Source: Odontesthes bonariensis (taxonomy: Eukaryota; Chordata; Actinopteri; Atheriniformes; Atherinopsidae). Taken from it: a DNA stretch of 64,000 bases. The stretch spans positions 19,148,467-19,212,466 of the forward strand of contig NC_134529.1 in the NCBI RefSeq assembly GCF_027942865.1, in the 5' to 3' direction. Under the pieces are notes generated by a model. That model saw nothing but the letters and a program-made list of their open reading frames with translations, did not search any database and was not told the DNA's origin. The position numbers and the translations under genes were made by a program. This document shows positions 36,805 through 47,772 of this stretch, piece by piece (position 1 is the first letter of the stretch; each line of letters starts with the position of its first letter).

Positions 36805-39800
36805 CAGGCTTTCAGAAAAGAAAAGAAAGGCAAGAGACAGAGGAAACAAAATGAAGGAAAGCAACTGCTGACTGATTTCTTTCCCAAGAAAGGTGAGCCC
36901 AAATGTCAAAATTACAGCCTACAGTAACTGATTATCCCATTCCCATTCCGTTGCATACCACTGTGATAGCAGCCGAAGTCAAATAATTAAAAAATAATCT
37001 CTCATTTTGTTGGCTACCACATAATTGTGATATAGAAGCCATATTTGTCTTAAACGTATTTATTTTCATAATAACTATTAGCCTATACAAGTGTCCCAAA
37101 AGCCTAACATAGGGTCGATGTTGGTTCAAATATGCATGTTAGTGGTTGTTCCTGGGGCCCCAAATTTGGTGCTACGCCCCTGTCAATGTCATTACAATAT
37201 AGAGATTTACTGTGGATCTGTGAAGTTTCATCACCGTTACTGCTGCTTCACAACTTGATCATTTGGTTCTTCTCTTTTATACTCAGTCAGTGTTGTTATG
37301 GTAACAGAAATCTGACTTCACTGATATTGAATAAAACAAAATCAAATTGGGACGTTTTGAAGTGCAACCAATTAAATTCTGTGGACGCACCCTGCGCCAC
37401 TCAAAAATGCCCATTTCGACCTCATCATTTCGAAAAATGGCATCAGGCTTGTTGAGATGCTAGTTTGCGAAACTTTGCGGAGAAAGGTCATATTTGTGCA
37501 GGTGTCACCGCACAGTCCAACAGTGCACCGTCGCTTCAGTCTCACCGTCACTCGTCTTAATCCTAACCATAACCCTGAAACCTGCAGCTGCTTAGAGGAG
37601 CTGTTTAGAGGAGCACGAGGCCGCTGCTTGATTTTAGAAAGCTTTGAGATTTTCTTCAAATGCTTAAAAGGATGCAGCGCCTTCAACACCCTCAAACTCA
37701 GAGAAATCTCATCTCCCCTTTGAGGAAGAAGGAAAAAAAAAAAAACCCTAACTGGTGATTTGATGTAGCATCTGTCAACCACAACCTACTATGTCATCAA
37801 TGTCAACCGAGCAGCACCAAAAAAAACAAAAACAAACAAAGATGGAATCTCTCGTGATGCTGATCTGGCAAAACCTGCAAAGATTTAGCAGCGTGAAGTT
37901 GAGGTGGAACTGGTTTGAACTGGTTTTTACTTGTTTGGACGGCTGCCTTCCAGTTTGGATAGTCTCCTCTTAAGAGTTACAAGCTAAATCTGTTTGGAAG
38001 AATCATGAGATGCCACCTGGAAGAAGGTTTTGTCACACACATTTGTAGCATTTTCCAAATTTGTGTTGTTGTTGTTTTTTTTGGATCAACCTTGGATAAA
38101 TTTAATGGTCCGAGCCTTGAAGAGCCTAAAAATTACCAAGCGGTTAAGGGGAGGGGAAACCATCCATAAACTTTTGAAACATGCGTCAAAAACCAAAAAG
38201 CAGGCACGGCTGTTGTGTTTGTCCTGTGAATTTTTGAGTAAAATCTTATTAAATAACTGCATCTTCCTGTCTAAGAAAACTCTAAAACACCTACATCCGT
38301 CAGGTAAATCTAGTGGAGTAACAACACAGCTGCAGAAGTATTCTGCAACACGGCACTCATGTCAAGCAGAAGCATCTCAAAAGTGTCCTTAAGGATATTT
38401 GAAACCAGTGTATAATTGATAACTGGTGTCACACATCCTCATAAAAACCAATGCTGCATTGTCACTGTGGAACACTGCAGAGAATAAAGCAAAGTCTCGT
38501 AAAGAATAAGCAGAGTTGAATGTCAATACACAAAGCTCGGATAAAATAACTGTAAACGGATGCAGATGGTTTAAAGAGCCATCATACGATCCCTAAATCA
38601 ACACTAGTTTTATGCATTTTACTGATGATCTGAGTTTTAAATTTGTCCGCTGGCAGGAATCCATTACTAATTTTACACTGGATTGCCTTTATGGATCAGT
38701 TATTAGTCCTGCACGGCAATTCAACAACAGGTCTAGGTGCAAGTCATAACGAGACCTCCACGCTCAATTTTATGGCACTTATGATGGTTTGGCGAAGTGG
38801 GGTGAAGCGTGCTGGATCAAAGAGAAAACGTGGTAAAGAGGCACTGCACGGTGAAGAATGGGTCTGTTGAGGAAACTCCCAACAGATTAATGTTCAACTA
38901 CAATAAAGTGGTGTGTCACAGAGCCGGCCTGCCGTGCGCAGACTGCATCGCGGCAGCCCTGTAGAATTAGACTTGGCGGAAAACGGAAAACAGAACCCAT
39001 GCACTCGTTTGCGATCGTAATATCAGGGGAATTATAATCATAAATGCTTCAGGCCACCCTTTGTGAAGGCAGTTAAGAAACAAAGGTGTTATTCGGTCAG
39101 GTGGGTTGGAGACTTCTCTTTTAGCTGAGCCAATAAAATGTGCACCTCCTCTGACATTAGCCCTGTGATTCTCAAACTGGGACAGAGTCACTGTATGGGA
39201 TGGTGATCAAGTTCAACACAGTCCAAAATAAGCAGGAGTGTAAAATAAGATAAAACGTTTGATGATGCCATCAACCTAGGGCTTATTTCAGTAAAGTCCT
39301 TGTTCACAAGTGCGATATTTGCACACATCCCGAGTTTTCTTTCCAAACCTGGAGCATCACTCATGTTTCTCCATTGCCCTAAAAAGTGAGTCTCCCTTTA
39401 CTTTTTTTTTTTTCCATGACCAGCAGCTGTGTTGCCAGATCTTGTGACAGAAATGGAACCCGATCTACGAAAACAAGTCCAAAACAAGCAAGCGGGTTTC
39501 TAAAAAGCAGCCGTGTGTGTCCAGATGCTGTGAAAACTCCTATAGAACACAAAATTTCAATTAACCCATTATGACCCAGAGCAGCACAGGAATCGTTTTG
39601 CCTTTCAAGCCAGAGGCGACGCACAGGTCGCATCAACGTTTAAGGCCCGATGTTTTCCTTTTTGAGGTATGCTGGTGAAATGAGGGCAAAGTCAGTCATT
39701 TAAAAATAAAAAAGCTGAAGGTGTGAACCTCTAAAATGTCTTTTATTTAATGTTTTCAGTTTCTTCAGAGACTGATATATATATATAAAGAAAAAAACAG

Positions 39801-41046
39801 TTTAAGTTTTATCAGAAAACCGTCAGGTTTTAGAGGCCTGCTTTGAACAATGCCTTAGGTCTGAATGAGTTAACGTGTAGGCTATACAAGTCTATATATA
39901 AAGAAAGTAAGACCAGCTTACTCCCCGCAGCTTAATTTGATTGCTTCTTTCAAGTATTCTTATTCGGATTAAAGTGATCGGAGAATCCCGATACTCTAAG
40001 TAATCTTGTTAATATCAGAATATTGCCCTTCTTTATGTCTCCTAGACTTGATTCTACTGGAAATAAATAAATAGATGAAAAAAAAGATGAATAGCCAACT
40101 GCTTTTCATCTGTGATCTCTTGCAAAAAAAAAAAAAAAAAAAAAAAAATGAAACAGGGTTTTGTCTGGACTCTCGTGTTCCGATTGGCCAAGAGGTCCCA
40201 TCTGAATTCAAATGGAATTGAATTCAAATAACTGTCGGAGGCCCACGGAAGATTATTTATCCAGCATCTCGCGTTGCAGAAAAGTTGGATCCAAACTAAA
40301 CACGTTTTCTTTTCTTTATCCCTACAATAATCACCTCACACTCCCAGCCTTGTGATGAGAACTGACCACCGACTCTGCCTCAAACAGCTACTGCCAGCCA
40401 GTGTGAAGTAGCCAACAATGCAGCGCATATTAACCGCAGGGCCCATTTTTCTTGTGTAATCAGTACCCCTTTAGATCATCTAGTTACATTTGTCCAATAA
40501 CTCTTTCTGTTCTTATATTTTGTAGGAGTTGGAAAACAGGACTCGCAGTGGAGGGCTTTCACATCGCAGTTGAGGTGCTTAAAGGTAGAGCACGAAGGCC
40601 CCTTCGGCCACTCGGATTGAGAGCGGGCTAAAGTATTGCCTAATCAACAGTATTCTAAAAAAAGAAAAAAAAAGAAAGAAATGTGCATTAAGGATAGGCT
40701 TTCAACTTACACTAAATAATCATTACGTTTACACGATGTTCTGCAGATTCCAGTCAGATCAAATACAGAAATTGCCAGAACTAGGCCTGGACAACCGAAG
40801 TACTTCATACTGAGTGAAGCATACCATGAAAACACATCGTTAAACAGGGCTTTCCAACCTTTTTGGCCTCTTACTTTTTTATTAAAAACAGCATGCGGTT
40901 CTCAAGGTTCTGGGGTTTTTTTTTCTTCCCCTTTCTTCACGAAACTTTTAAAACATCTCTCAAGGCTTAATTTCCAAAGGTTTTCAAATGATCCGATACC
41001 TGGCCAACTGTCAAGGATTTTATAGAGAGCCCACAAACCGAGAACA
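36805..41046. other. BAHD1 5' intron, no gene recognised
   Basis: AT-rich intron. A short segment at 37150-37180 (GGGGCCCCAAATTTGGTG) looks like part of a dispersed fish repeat, but I could not assign a family. No exon was recognised. Confidence 0.45.
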
Positions 41047-41081
41047 GGGAACAGAAGTTGTGGCCCACAACTTCTGTTCCC
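41047..41081. repeat. Perfect 17-bp inverted repeat with 1-nt spacer
   Basis: GGGAACAGAAGTTGTGG, one C, then its exact reverse complement. Confidence 0.9.
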
Positions 41082-42135
41082 CTTCTTGTGTGTGAAACTG
41101 CATATAAAGTGGTCCAAAGCAGCTCCACCTGCAGCAGCAGCTCCAACACTAACAGGCCGCTCACACACAGGTGCGTCATCATACTAATCTAATGATGTGA
41201 CTTAGTCAGAGGGAACCGAACCACTACTTTAACTTGAATATTGTACGTGCATTTTGGCTGCTGGTAGCTAATTTTATTGCACTTTTGTACTTAGGAGCCT
41301 GAATACTTCTTCAACCGCCGGAATGAATTCTTGAAATATTTAGATTAGACCTATACGCTCACTCGGAGCTCTTAAGCTGCATCTTGGTTTGATTTCTTTC
41401 AGGTTTTTATCGGTCATGTTTCACCAGCAGCATCCCTCTATTTGAGCTCATTGCCATAAATGGCGAACCGTGATGTGGGCAGGCTGCTCCTGCGTTTAGT
41501 CAAACCTCTTGTTTCACCTGAGCAAAGCAGCCCCGCGGATAAATATTGATTAAAAACTATTTAAAAACCGAGGCTGACTCACTAATTCTCAGTCAAGGCC
41601 CGATATGATTCGCACGAGACAGGAACGCCACCGACGTGTCCGTCGGAAACTTTGTAGTCCCCCTCGTTCGCGCGCGCGCACACACACGTACACAACCTAG
41701 CTTAAACGTCAATACAGTCCTAACACCCCTTCCCCGACAAACACACGGTGGTGTCCAGGTGAATACAACGCGCCTCCTTCCAGATAGTCACAGAATAAGT
41801 GAGCTCAGAAGCTACGCCGTCCCCGTTGTTGACCTTGTTGGAGTCAGTTCCGTGGACACAGCACTATCATCGCTTACACTTCTGCTGCTGGAAGTGGTGG
41901 TGGTGGGGGGGTGATAACGCACATTGCACGGCCAGTCCGACGGAGAACCACTCCCTGGGAATCTCCTCCATCATCATAGCCATTATCTACCTCCGCAACG
42001 TCCTCCAGACACGACTTAAGAACAGTCACCAAAGAGAAAAACTGGCCACGCAACCCCGACTGCCCAAATAATTAAAAAGAAAAAAAAAAAAAACAGCTCA
42101 AAGAGGGATAACGATATAAAGCAACCGCAACTTAC

Positions 42136-42650
42136 CGTAACGTAGGTTTGTGTGGCAGCCACTACCTCGTCCTGTTTTTCACAGCCAGTCGGGGCACCTT
42201 ATTTTGCACGCGGCGAGGTAATGCAAGTCAGCTTCATCGGACGAGTTAACCTATGCAGCTCAAGTGGAGGAAATAAGCTCAAATATCACCGATTTTTCGC
42301 CCCTCCACTCGAGGGAAGCTCTTCCAAAAGAGCCAGGGCACTCAACTCTCTTCTCGCAAGAGGAGGCAGCACTCCTTACCGAGCCGAGCTTGTTTAGACC
42401 GTTTTTTTTTTGTTTAGTTTTTTTAACCCCCGCTCCAATTCATCCACTCGGCCGTTAAACTGGAGTGTTGCCGTGGTAGATACGGCCGGGCTGCCCGCAC
42501 ACACGTCGCTTATATCCGTCACTTAGCATTAACGCAGCTTTCAGTTTGCGCACCAGCTACTGAACAACAACTAGCAGCACTACGCGAGTGACTGACTGAC
42601 TGCACCGCTGACAGACTGGGTGGGCTGGGGCCCCCCCTCCTCCCGCCGTG
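42136..42650 (-). promoter_or_regulatory. bahd1: CpG-rich candidate BAHD1 promoter and non-coding first exon
   Basis: A CpG-rich block with a consensus minus-strand splice donor (TTACG then GTAAGTTG) after 42136. Upstream to about 42650 it is GC-rich without TATA. It is the most upstream good candidate for the BAHD1 start, about 17.6 kb from the coding exons. Nothing else on the minus strand lies between it and the coding exons to claim it. Confidence 0.5.
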
Positions 42651-44744
42651 CAAAGCGAGAAAAGGAGAAGAAAAAAAACTCAGCAAAAGTCTCCCCGTGC
42701 TCCTCTAGAATATAAGTGGCACATTTTTTTTACATAACAACAACAAGAACATCCTCATCCCACTTTTGCGCCGAGGCATGTGATGTCAACATGGTGAGCT
42801 TTTTAAAGGGGTATCAACGCGAGCTGAGGTTGTACGGGATCCAATCCTCTTGGTTTTCTCGTACGGATGCGTTGTGACATTAATTGGACGCGGTGATGAG
42901 CGTGAAGTAGCCTGGAAGCACCTGGAAGCACAACAGCGTGCTTCAAAGTGACATGTCAGGCCACACACACACACAAAAAAAACCTCTTCCTGTCGTGCTT
43001 ACAGTGACTCTGTGACAAGAGTTGCAAGTTTATCAATTATTTTCGCCCTAAACCTGGGACTTATAGAGCATTATTTGCATATGCAATGAGCTAGATAATC
43101 TGGTAATAACCAGTCCTGTGTAACTAGCTTTATGGTAGCTGGTTGACTGAGCAACAGACTTGTTAGCATTGTTTTATTATCAGCTGGTCAAAGTAGGAAA
43201 CTGAAGGCCTAGACTTCTGGAGGGGGAATCCCCTAATCCTTTAGATTGTCTGTTTAGAATTTTGCTGTACTGATTTATGTTAACTAAAAATCTAACCAAA
43301 ATTAGATCAGGGATCAGGGAATTGCGCACCATAAAAATCATATTTCAGCAAAAAAAAAAGGGGGGGGGGCTGAAACAACACCATTGTCTCTTGTTTCAGG
43401 CAGGGTCGGAATCTTTTTTTTTCTTCTTCAGACTTCGCCTTAATCCTTATTGAGCACTCTGAGCACATTCCTGAGTAAACTTGTCTCAATCTAAACCCAA
43501 TTGCCTGAAACTAATGTGATCACGCAAATAGTTCTATAGCTCAAGAAAAGTACACAAAAGCTCTGATGGATTGAGGGTCGAAAATAGAAGAATGATTCCC
43601 CAAAAGGTCTCGAAGAAATGTATCAGGCTGTCTTCAATAACTCTTGTGGAAATTAAACTTTCTATTTTCCATGAGTTACCAAAGGCCAGAATGGTGCTAA
43701 TAGTGTAAATGCACTGTAATGTTAATGTTTGTTGCCCTAAACCTGGTTTTCTAGTGTAAAGGTGGGGCGAAGCCCACTTCCTCCGTGCTTCTTGTGGGAT
43801 GTACCTTTAAAGGATTTTCACGTTTAGCCATGAAATAATATTCTGCACTATAGTAGTAAAAAAATGCCCTTCGTTGAATTTCCGAATCAACTGAATATTT
43901 TACTATTTGTCTGCTTTATTTGTAAATCTGTTCAACAGTCTTAATTAACTTCACTGATAAGCCCCTGTAATAGCTAAGAGTTCACCACAAGGGTCAAACA
44001 CATCTTTTCATTTCCCTAACTGGTAATTAAATGTAATACCCTTTCCAATTAATTCTTGTACAGTAGCTGATTGGCAAGCAATACTTTCTGGTTGCTGCAG
44101 GTCCTGCACATGAAATCTTTAATTAAATTATCTGCAGCATTGTAACCAAAACACAAAGAGCTAAAGTCCAAGTCGAGTTCTAATATATGTGGCATTTTTC
44201 AGATAAAAACTGTTATGTGCAAATTAAGTCCATATGAAGCCAAGTGGCAATGTCCCATCTGTTCGCAAACAAGTTATAAAAGCAGAAATTTAGTTTAACA
44301 CTGACAAAAAGTAAACATTTTGAGTATAAATTAGCAAATATTAGCATGCTAACCTGTGGTCATTATAGTTGTCTTGTACAGAACTATAATGACCACAAAA
44401 ATGAGCTACTTGCTATACATTAGCATGTTAACACTATCAATTGTGTTATCAGACTTTAGGGTTTGGCTAAAATGCTTTTGCTCATAGGTAGGCTACAGCC
44501 TTACAAAGTATATCATGTGATTGTAGAAATGTGCCTTTGCTGAGACCTAGAATAATTTTTGGTGCTTCTAACCATGCAAGCTGCTGTTCAAGCTAACTGT
44601 AATTGGGTATTTCTGTAAAATACAATCAAGTAAGAGTCTGAACAAATTCAAAAAGACAACAAATCAGTTTAGATAAATAAATGAATAATTGGATAAAGAA
44701 ATTAAAAAAAACTTTTCTTTTTAAATGTCCATACCCCATATTTT
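42651..44744. other. Intergenic region, BAHD1 side
   Basis: AT-rich. A 16-bp inverted repeat with an 11-nt loop lies at 44355-44397 (TGTGGTCATTATAGTT and its complement). No gene was recognised. Confidence 0.5.
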
Positions 44745-45346
44745 AAAACTGCAGTCTGCAACTCTTTTTCAAGCATAATGCCTGGAACTGTCCGGGGATT
44801 CTGAAAGTAGTACATTAAATACCCCAATACAAAAAAAAATAGTTGTCTAGGTCCCCTATATGTCCCGCTAGGTCCCTCCAAAGCCAGCAGGTTTGTTTAC
44901 AAAATTGCAGACCGGACCAGTAAAAGGTAACCAATCAGGTTACGAGCTGGGCTCTGCTGCCTGTCAATCACCGATTGTGCACGCGCGATACAAGGTAGGC
45001 TCGTCCCCACGCTTATTTATCTAGACTATTGAACTTCATTATGGGCTAGTCTACTTACTGTGTCTTCCATGATCGCAAATGACAGGTGAGTTGATGAATG
45101 AGGAGTCATGTACGCGCATCTGGCGTGCACGTAGACGTGCACGAGTTCTCATGTGTTTTGATGGGGCGGGACAGGAAGTTGAATAACTTTATTTTTCGGT
45201 TAAAAAATAAGCATTTCTTGCATTTTGCGACTACGGAGGTCACCGTTTTCAACTTCAAGCGTTCTGATAGATCATGTAAACTCTTAAAATGCCAAAAATT
45301 AGGACTTTACGTATGACAACAACAAATCCTGCAGACTGCAGCTTTA
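44745..45346 (+). mobile_element. MITE, family A, copy 2 (about 600 bp)
   Basis: Terminal inverted repeats AAACTGCAGTCTGCA (left) and TGCAGACTGCAGCTTT (right). Internal blocks (GGGATTCTGAAAGTAGTACATTAAAT, AACCAATCAGG, CTGTCAATCAC, TGTGCACGCG) parallel those of the element at 27361-27792 in the opposite orientation. There is no transposase. Confidence 0.72.
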
Positions 45347-46756
45347 AGATTAAAAAAAAAGCCTATGTATTTAGCTTTGGATTAGAGCTACAGTTAAAAA
45401 GATCCTTGTTCTAACTGCATTTTTTGGTGGTGATTTATTTTTTAAAAGATGCAAGTTTATGTCTGATAATTACTGAAAGTTTACGTCCTACACTGCTCAG
45501 GCTTATGTAACTCTCAATTTACCATTTGCTGCCAGTGTAGGTAGGGCTTATCCATAATTACATGCACACTGTGGGATACACAATTAAGCTGAATCAGGAT
45601 TCAGGGCTTAGTTAAGGAGTACAACTGCTAACTTGACAGCATTAAACACAAAAAGAGACAAGTTGGAACATGAAGTGGCCCTGTGCCAACAGCAAGGTCC
45701 AGAAGCCCCTGGCCCATTACGACTTCCTCTGTTCATAGAACACACAGAGTGACGTACTGTGTTACTGCCGTTCTTTTTCTTGACACTCCAGTTCTCAAAC
45801 ATTACAAGCTTAACTTCAGTGTACTTCATATGAAAAAGAAGTTACTCAGAGAATTTTACCGAAACTAACCTACATCATATTGATTGGCTTTTTAACGGAC
45901 TATTGCAAGGATGTGGAGTCCATAATTGTGTGCTGATTCTTTGACGAATTAGATGAATTAACATTTTACTTTCTAAGAAATTGTTCTAAATAACAAGCTG
46001 GTATGTGACTGTTACATTAAAGTATATAGTACATTGTATGATTAACATGCAAATTATCAATACTGACTGGTGATGTGTTGATCAGGGACAAACCTTTATA
46101 CTATGACTCGTGCTTAGATTAAGCCATAATATTTCTTGGTTAGCGTGTGTGTTACGTTCCCTGTGGACGCGTATGACCTTTTACATTTCTCCTTCAAAAC
46201 GTTTACGCCTTTTAACATTTACAATGAATGGGTGCAGGAACAATCAGCTGCGTACAATAAGTACAATAGGGGATGTTAAGAGAGAATTTAATATGTTATA
46301 ATTTAATACACAACGTGCCAGTTTGACCACAAACTGACAAATGTGAGAGAGAGAGCATCGTGCCAAATGCTTAAAAAATGAGCCACTGCAATTGGAGATT
46401 GGATGAGTGGAAAAACGTGTTGCTGCTCTTTTGTCTCAAGCGAGACACTATGTTGGTCTCAAGATAAAGCTCAGAAAAGCTCAGAGGTAAAAACTTTAAT
46501 GACTCCCAGCATTCAGTGTTTCCAGCACCCTCTTGTTTTCCTGTCTCTATAATGAGCACAGCCAATCACTGATCTAGATTATTGTCATCTTTGGGAACCC
46601 GATAACAAGGATGTGTGGTCAGTGATGCGGCAAAGTGGAGAGAGAGACAAAACTCATTTCTTGACTCGCTCCACTCCGGAAAGCCATTTCTCTACCTCGC
46701 TTTTTGACGAGAGCACAGAAGCGACGTGTTTTGCCGGATCCATCGAACTTTGAACA
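45347..46756. other. Intergenic region upstream of the ORA-like receptor
   Basis: No exon or RNA recognised. Positions 46600-46756 are the immediate 5' flank of the receptor and lack an obvious TATA box. Confidence 0.5.
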
Positions 46757-47701
46757 ATGGCTGAGTATATGCTTTACTTCCTGGGCTGGAGAATATTTGT
46801 TTCTTCTGTGGGACTTTTGGGTAATGTCCTTCTCATCCTGTCCATCATCCAGACTATGTCCTCTCGAGTAAAATCATTCGAGTTGTTTCTCATGGGACTG
46901 GCTGCAGCCAACTTAGAGGAAATTGTCATCATAAACATCTACGAAGTTATCATCCTACAGACGTCCTCCGCTGCCATTGGCACATGGTCGTGTCAGTTAC
47001 TTCAGTTTCTGACTCTGTTCGGTGAAACGGCCAGTATCCTCTTCACTGTCATCATCAGCATCTTTCGCTACCAGAAGCTGAGAGATGCCGAGAGGAGAGT
47101 CAACCTCCCAATTTACCTGGACAACATCAGATCAGCCTGGAAGCTGAGTGGAGTCTGTGTGATGATCTCCACGCTACTCTGTATTCCCATTTTTGCCATT
47201 CACCCTCAAGGCTCCGCAGGAAACCTCACAAGAAACGGCAGCAGCTGCCCACCAGATTTCTTTCAGTGCGATGAAAATCATTGTCCCACATTCAACCGCG
47301 TATACAAATACCTGTTCAGCCTGTTGTGCCACCTGCTGCCCCTGGTCATTGTCACAGTGGCCAGCTGCCTCATCATTGCAGTGCTGCTGAGCCAGAGGAA
47401 GGTGGTGGCACCAGCGGTTAGTGTGAGCCAGTCAGGCCAGCTCAGCAAGAAAAGTACAGATCACAGGCTGAATCGAAGCACAATTGCTGTGGTGGCAGCC
47501 ATGGGGTTATTCCAGATAGACTGGACTCTCTACCTTATCTTCCAATGGACTTTTAGCACAATTGACCTTCTTTTATTGGCTCAAGTTGAGTTCTTTATCT
47601 CAACCTCCTATACGTCCTTATGTCCATATGTGTACGGGATAGGGCAAAACCTGTTCTCCTTGAAGAAATTTAAAAGAAAGGTATTCAAAACTTTGGTTTA
47701 G
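46757..47701 (+). CDS. Seven-transmembrane receptor, ORA / V1R-like (olfactory receptor class A-like)
   Basis: A single-exon 314-residue ORF with a good start context (ACAATGG). Seven hydrophobic helices lie at about residues 8-32, 41-66, 80-106, 128-150, 186-212, 241-264 and 270-295. TM1 has the class A Gly-Asn pair (22-23), TM3 begins with Cys79, and extracellular loop 2 is Cys-rich with N-glycosylation sites NLT (156) and NGS (160). The TM3 end reads FRYQKLRD instead of DRY, and TM7 reads CPYVYG instead of NPxxY, as in the V1R/ORA group rather than odorant receptors or TAS2R. In fish this small family acts as chemosensory receptors for water-borne cues in olfactory epithelium. An intronless single gene without an adjacent paralogue suggests ora5 or ora6 over the paired ora1/2 and ora3/4, but this is weak inference. 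An AATAAA follows at 47767. Confidence 0.75.
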   Translation: MAEYMLYFLGWRIFVSSVGLLGNVLLILSIIQTMSSRVKSFELFLMGLAAANLEEIVIINIYEVIILQTSSAAIGTWSCQLLQFLTLFGETASILFTVIISIFRYQKLRDAERRVNLPIYLDNIRSAWKLSGVCVMISTLLCIPIFAIHPQGSAGNLTRNGSSCPPDFFQCDENHCPTFNRVYKYLFSLLCHLLPLVIVTVASCLIIAVLLSQRKVVAPAVSVSQSGQLSKKSTDHRLNRSTIAVVAAMGLFQIDWTLYLIFQWTFSTIDLLLLAQVEFFISTSYTSLCPYVYGIGQNLFSLKKFKRKVFKTLV

Positions 47702-47766
47702 CATCACACTTGTTCTGACTTGCTCAAATAACGCTGAGCAGAGGGGAATTATATTCCTGAGAACCC

Positions 47767-47772
47767 AATAAA
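47767..47772 (+). terminator. Poly(A) signal of the ORA-like receptor
   Basis: AATAAA 66 bases after the stop codon of the receptor, in the same orientation. Confidence 0.65.
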
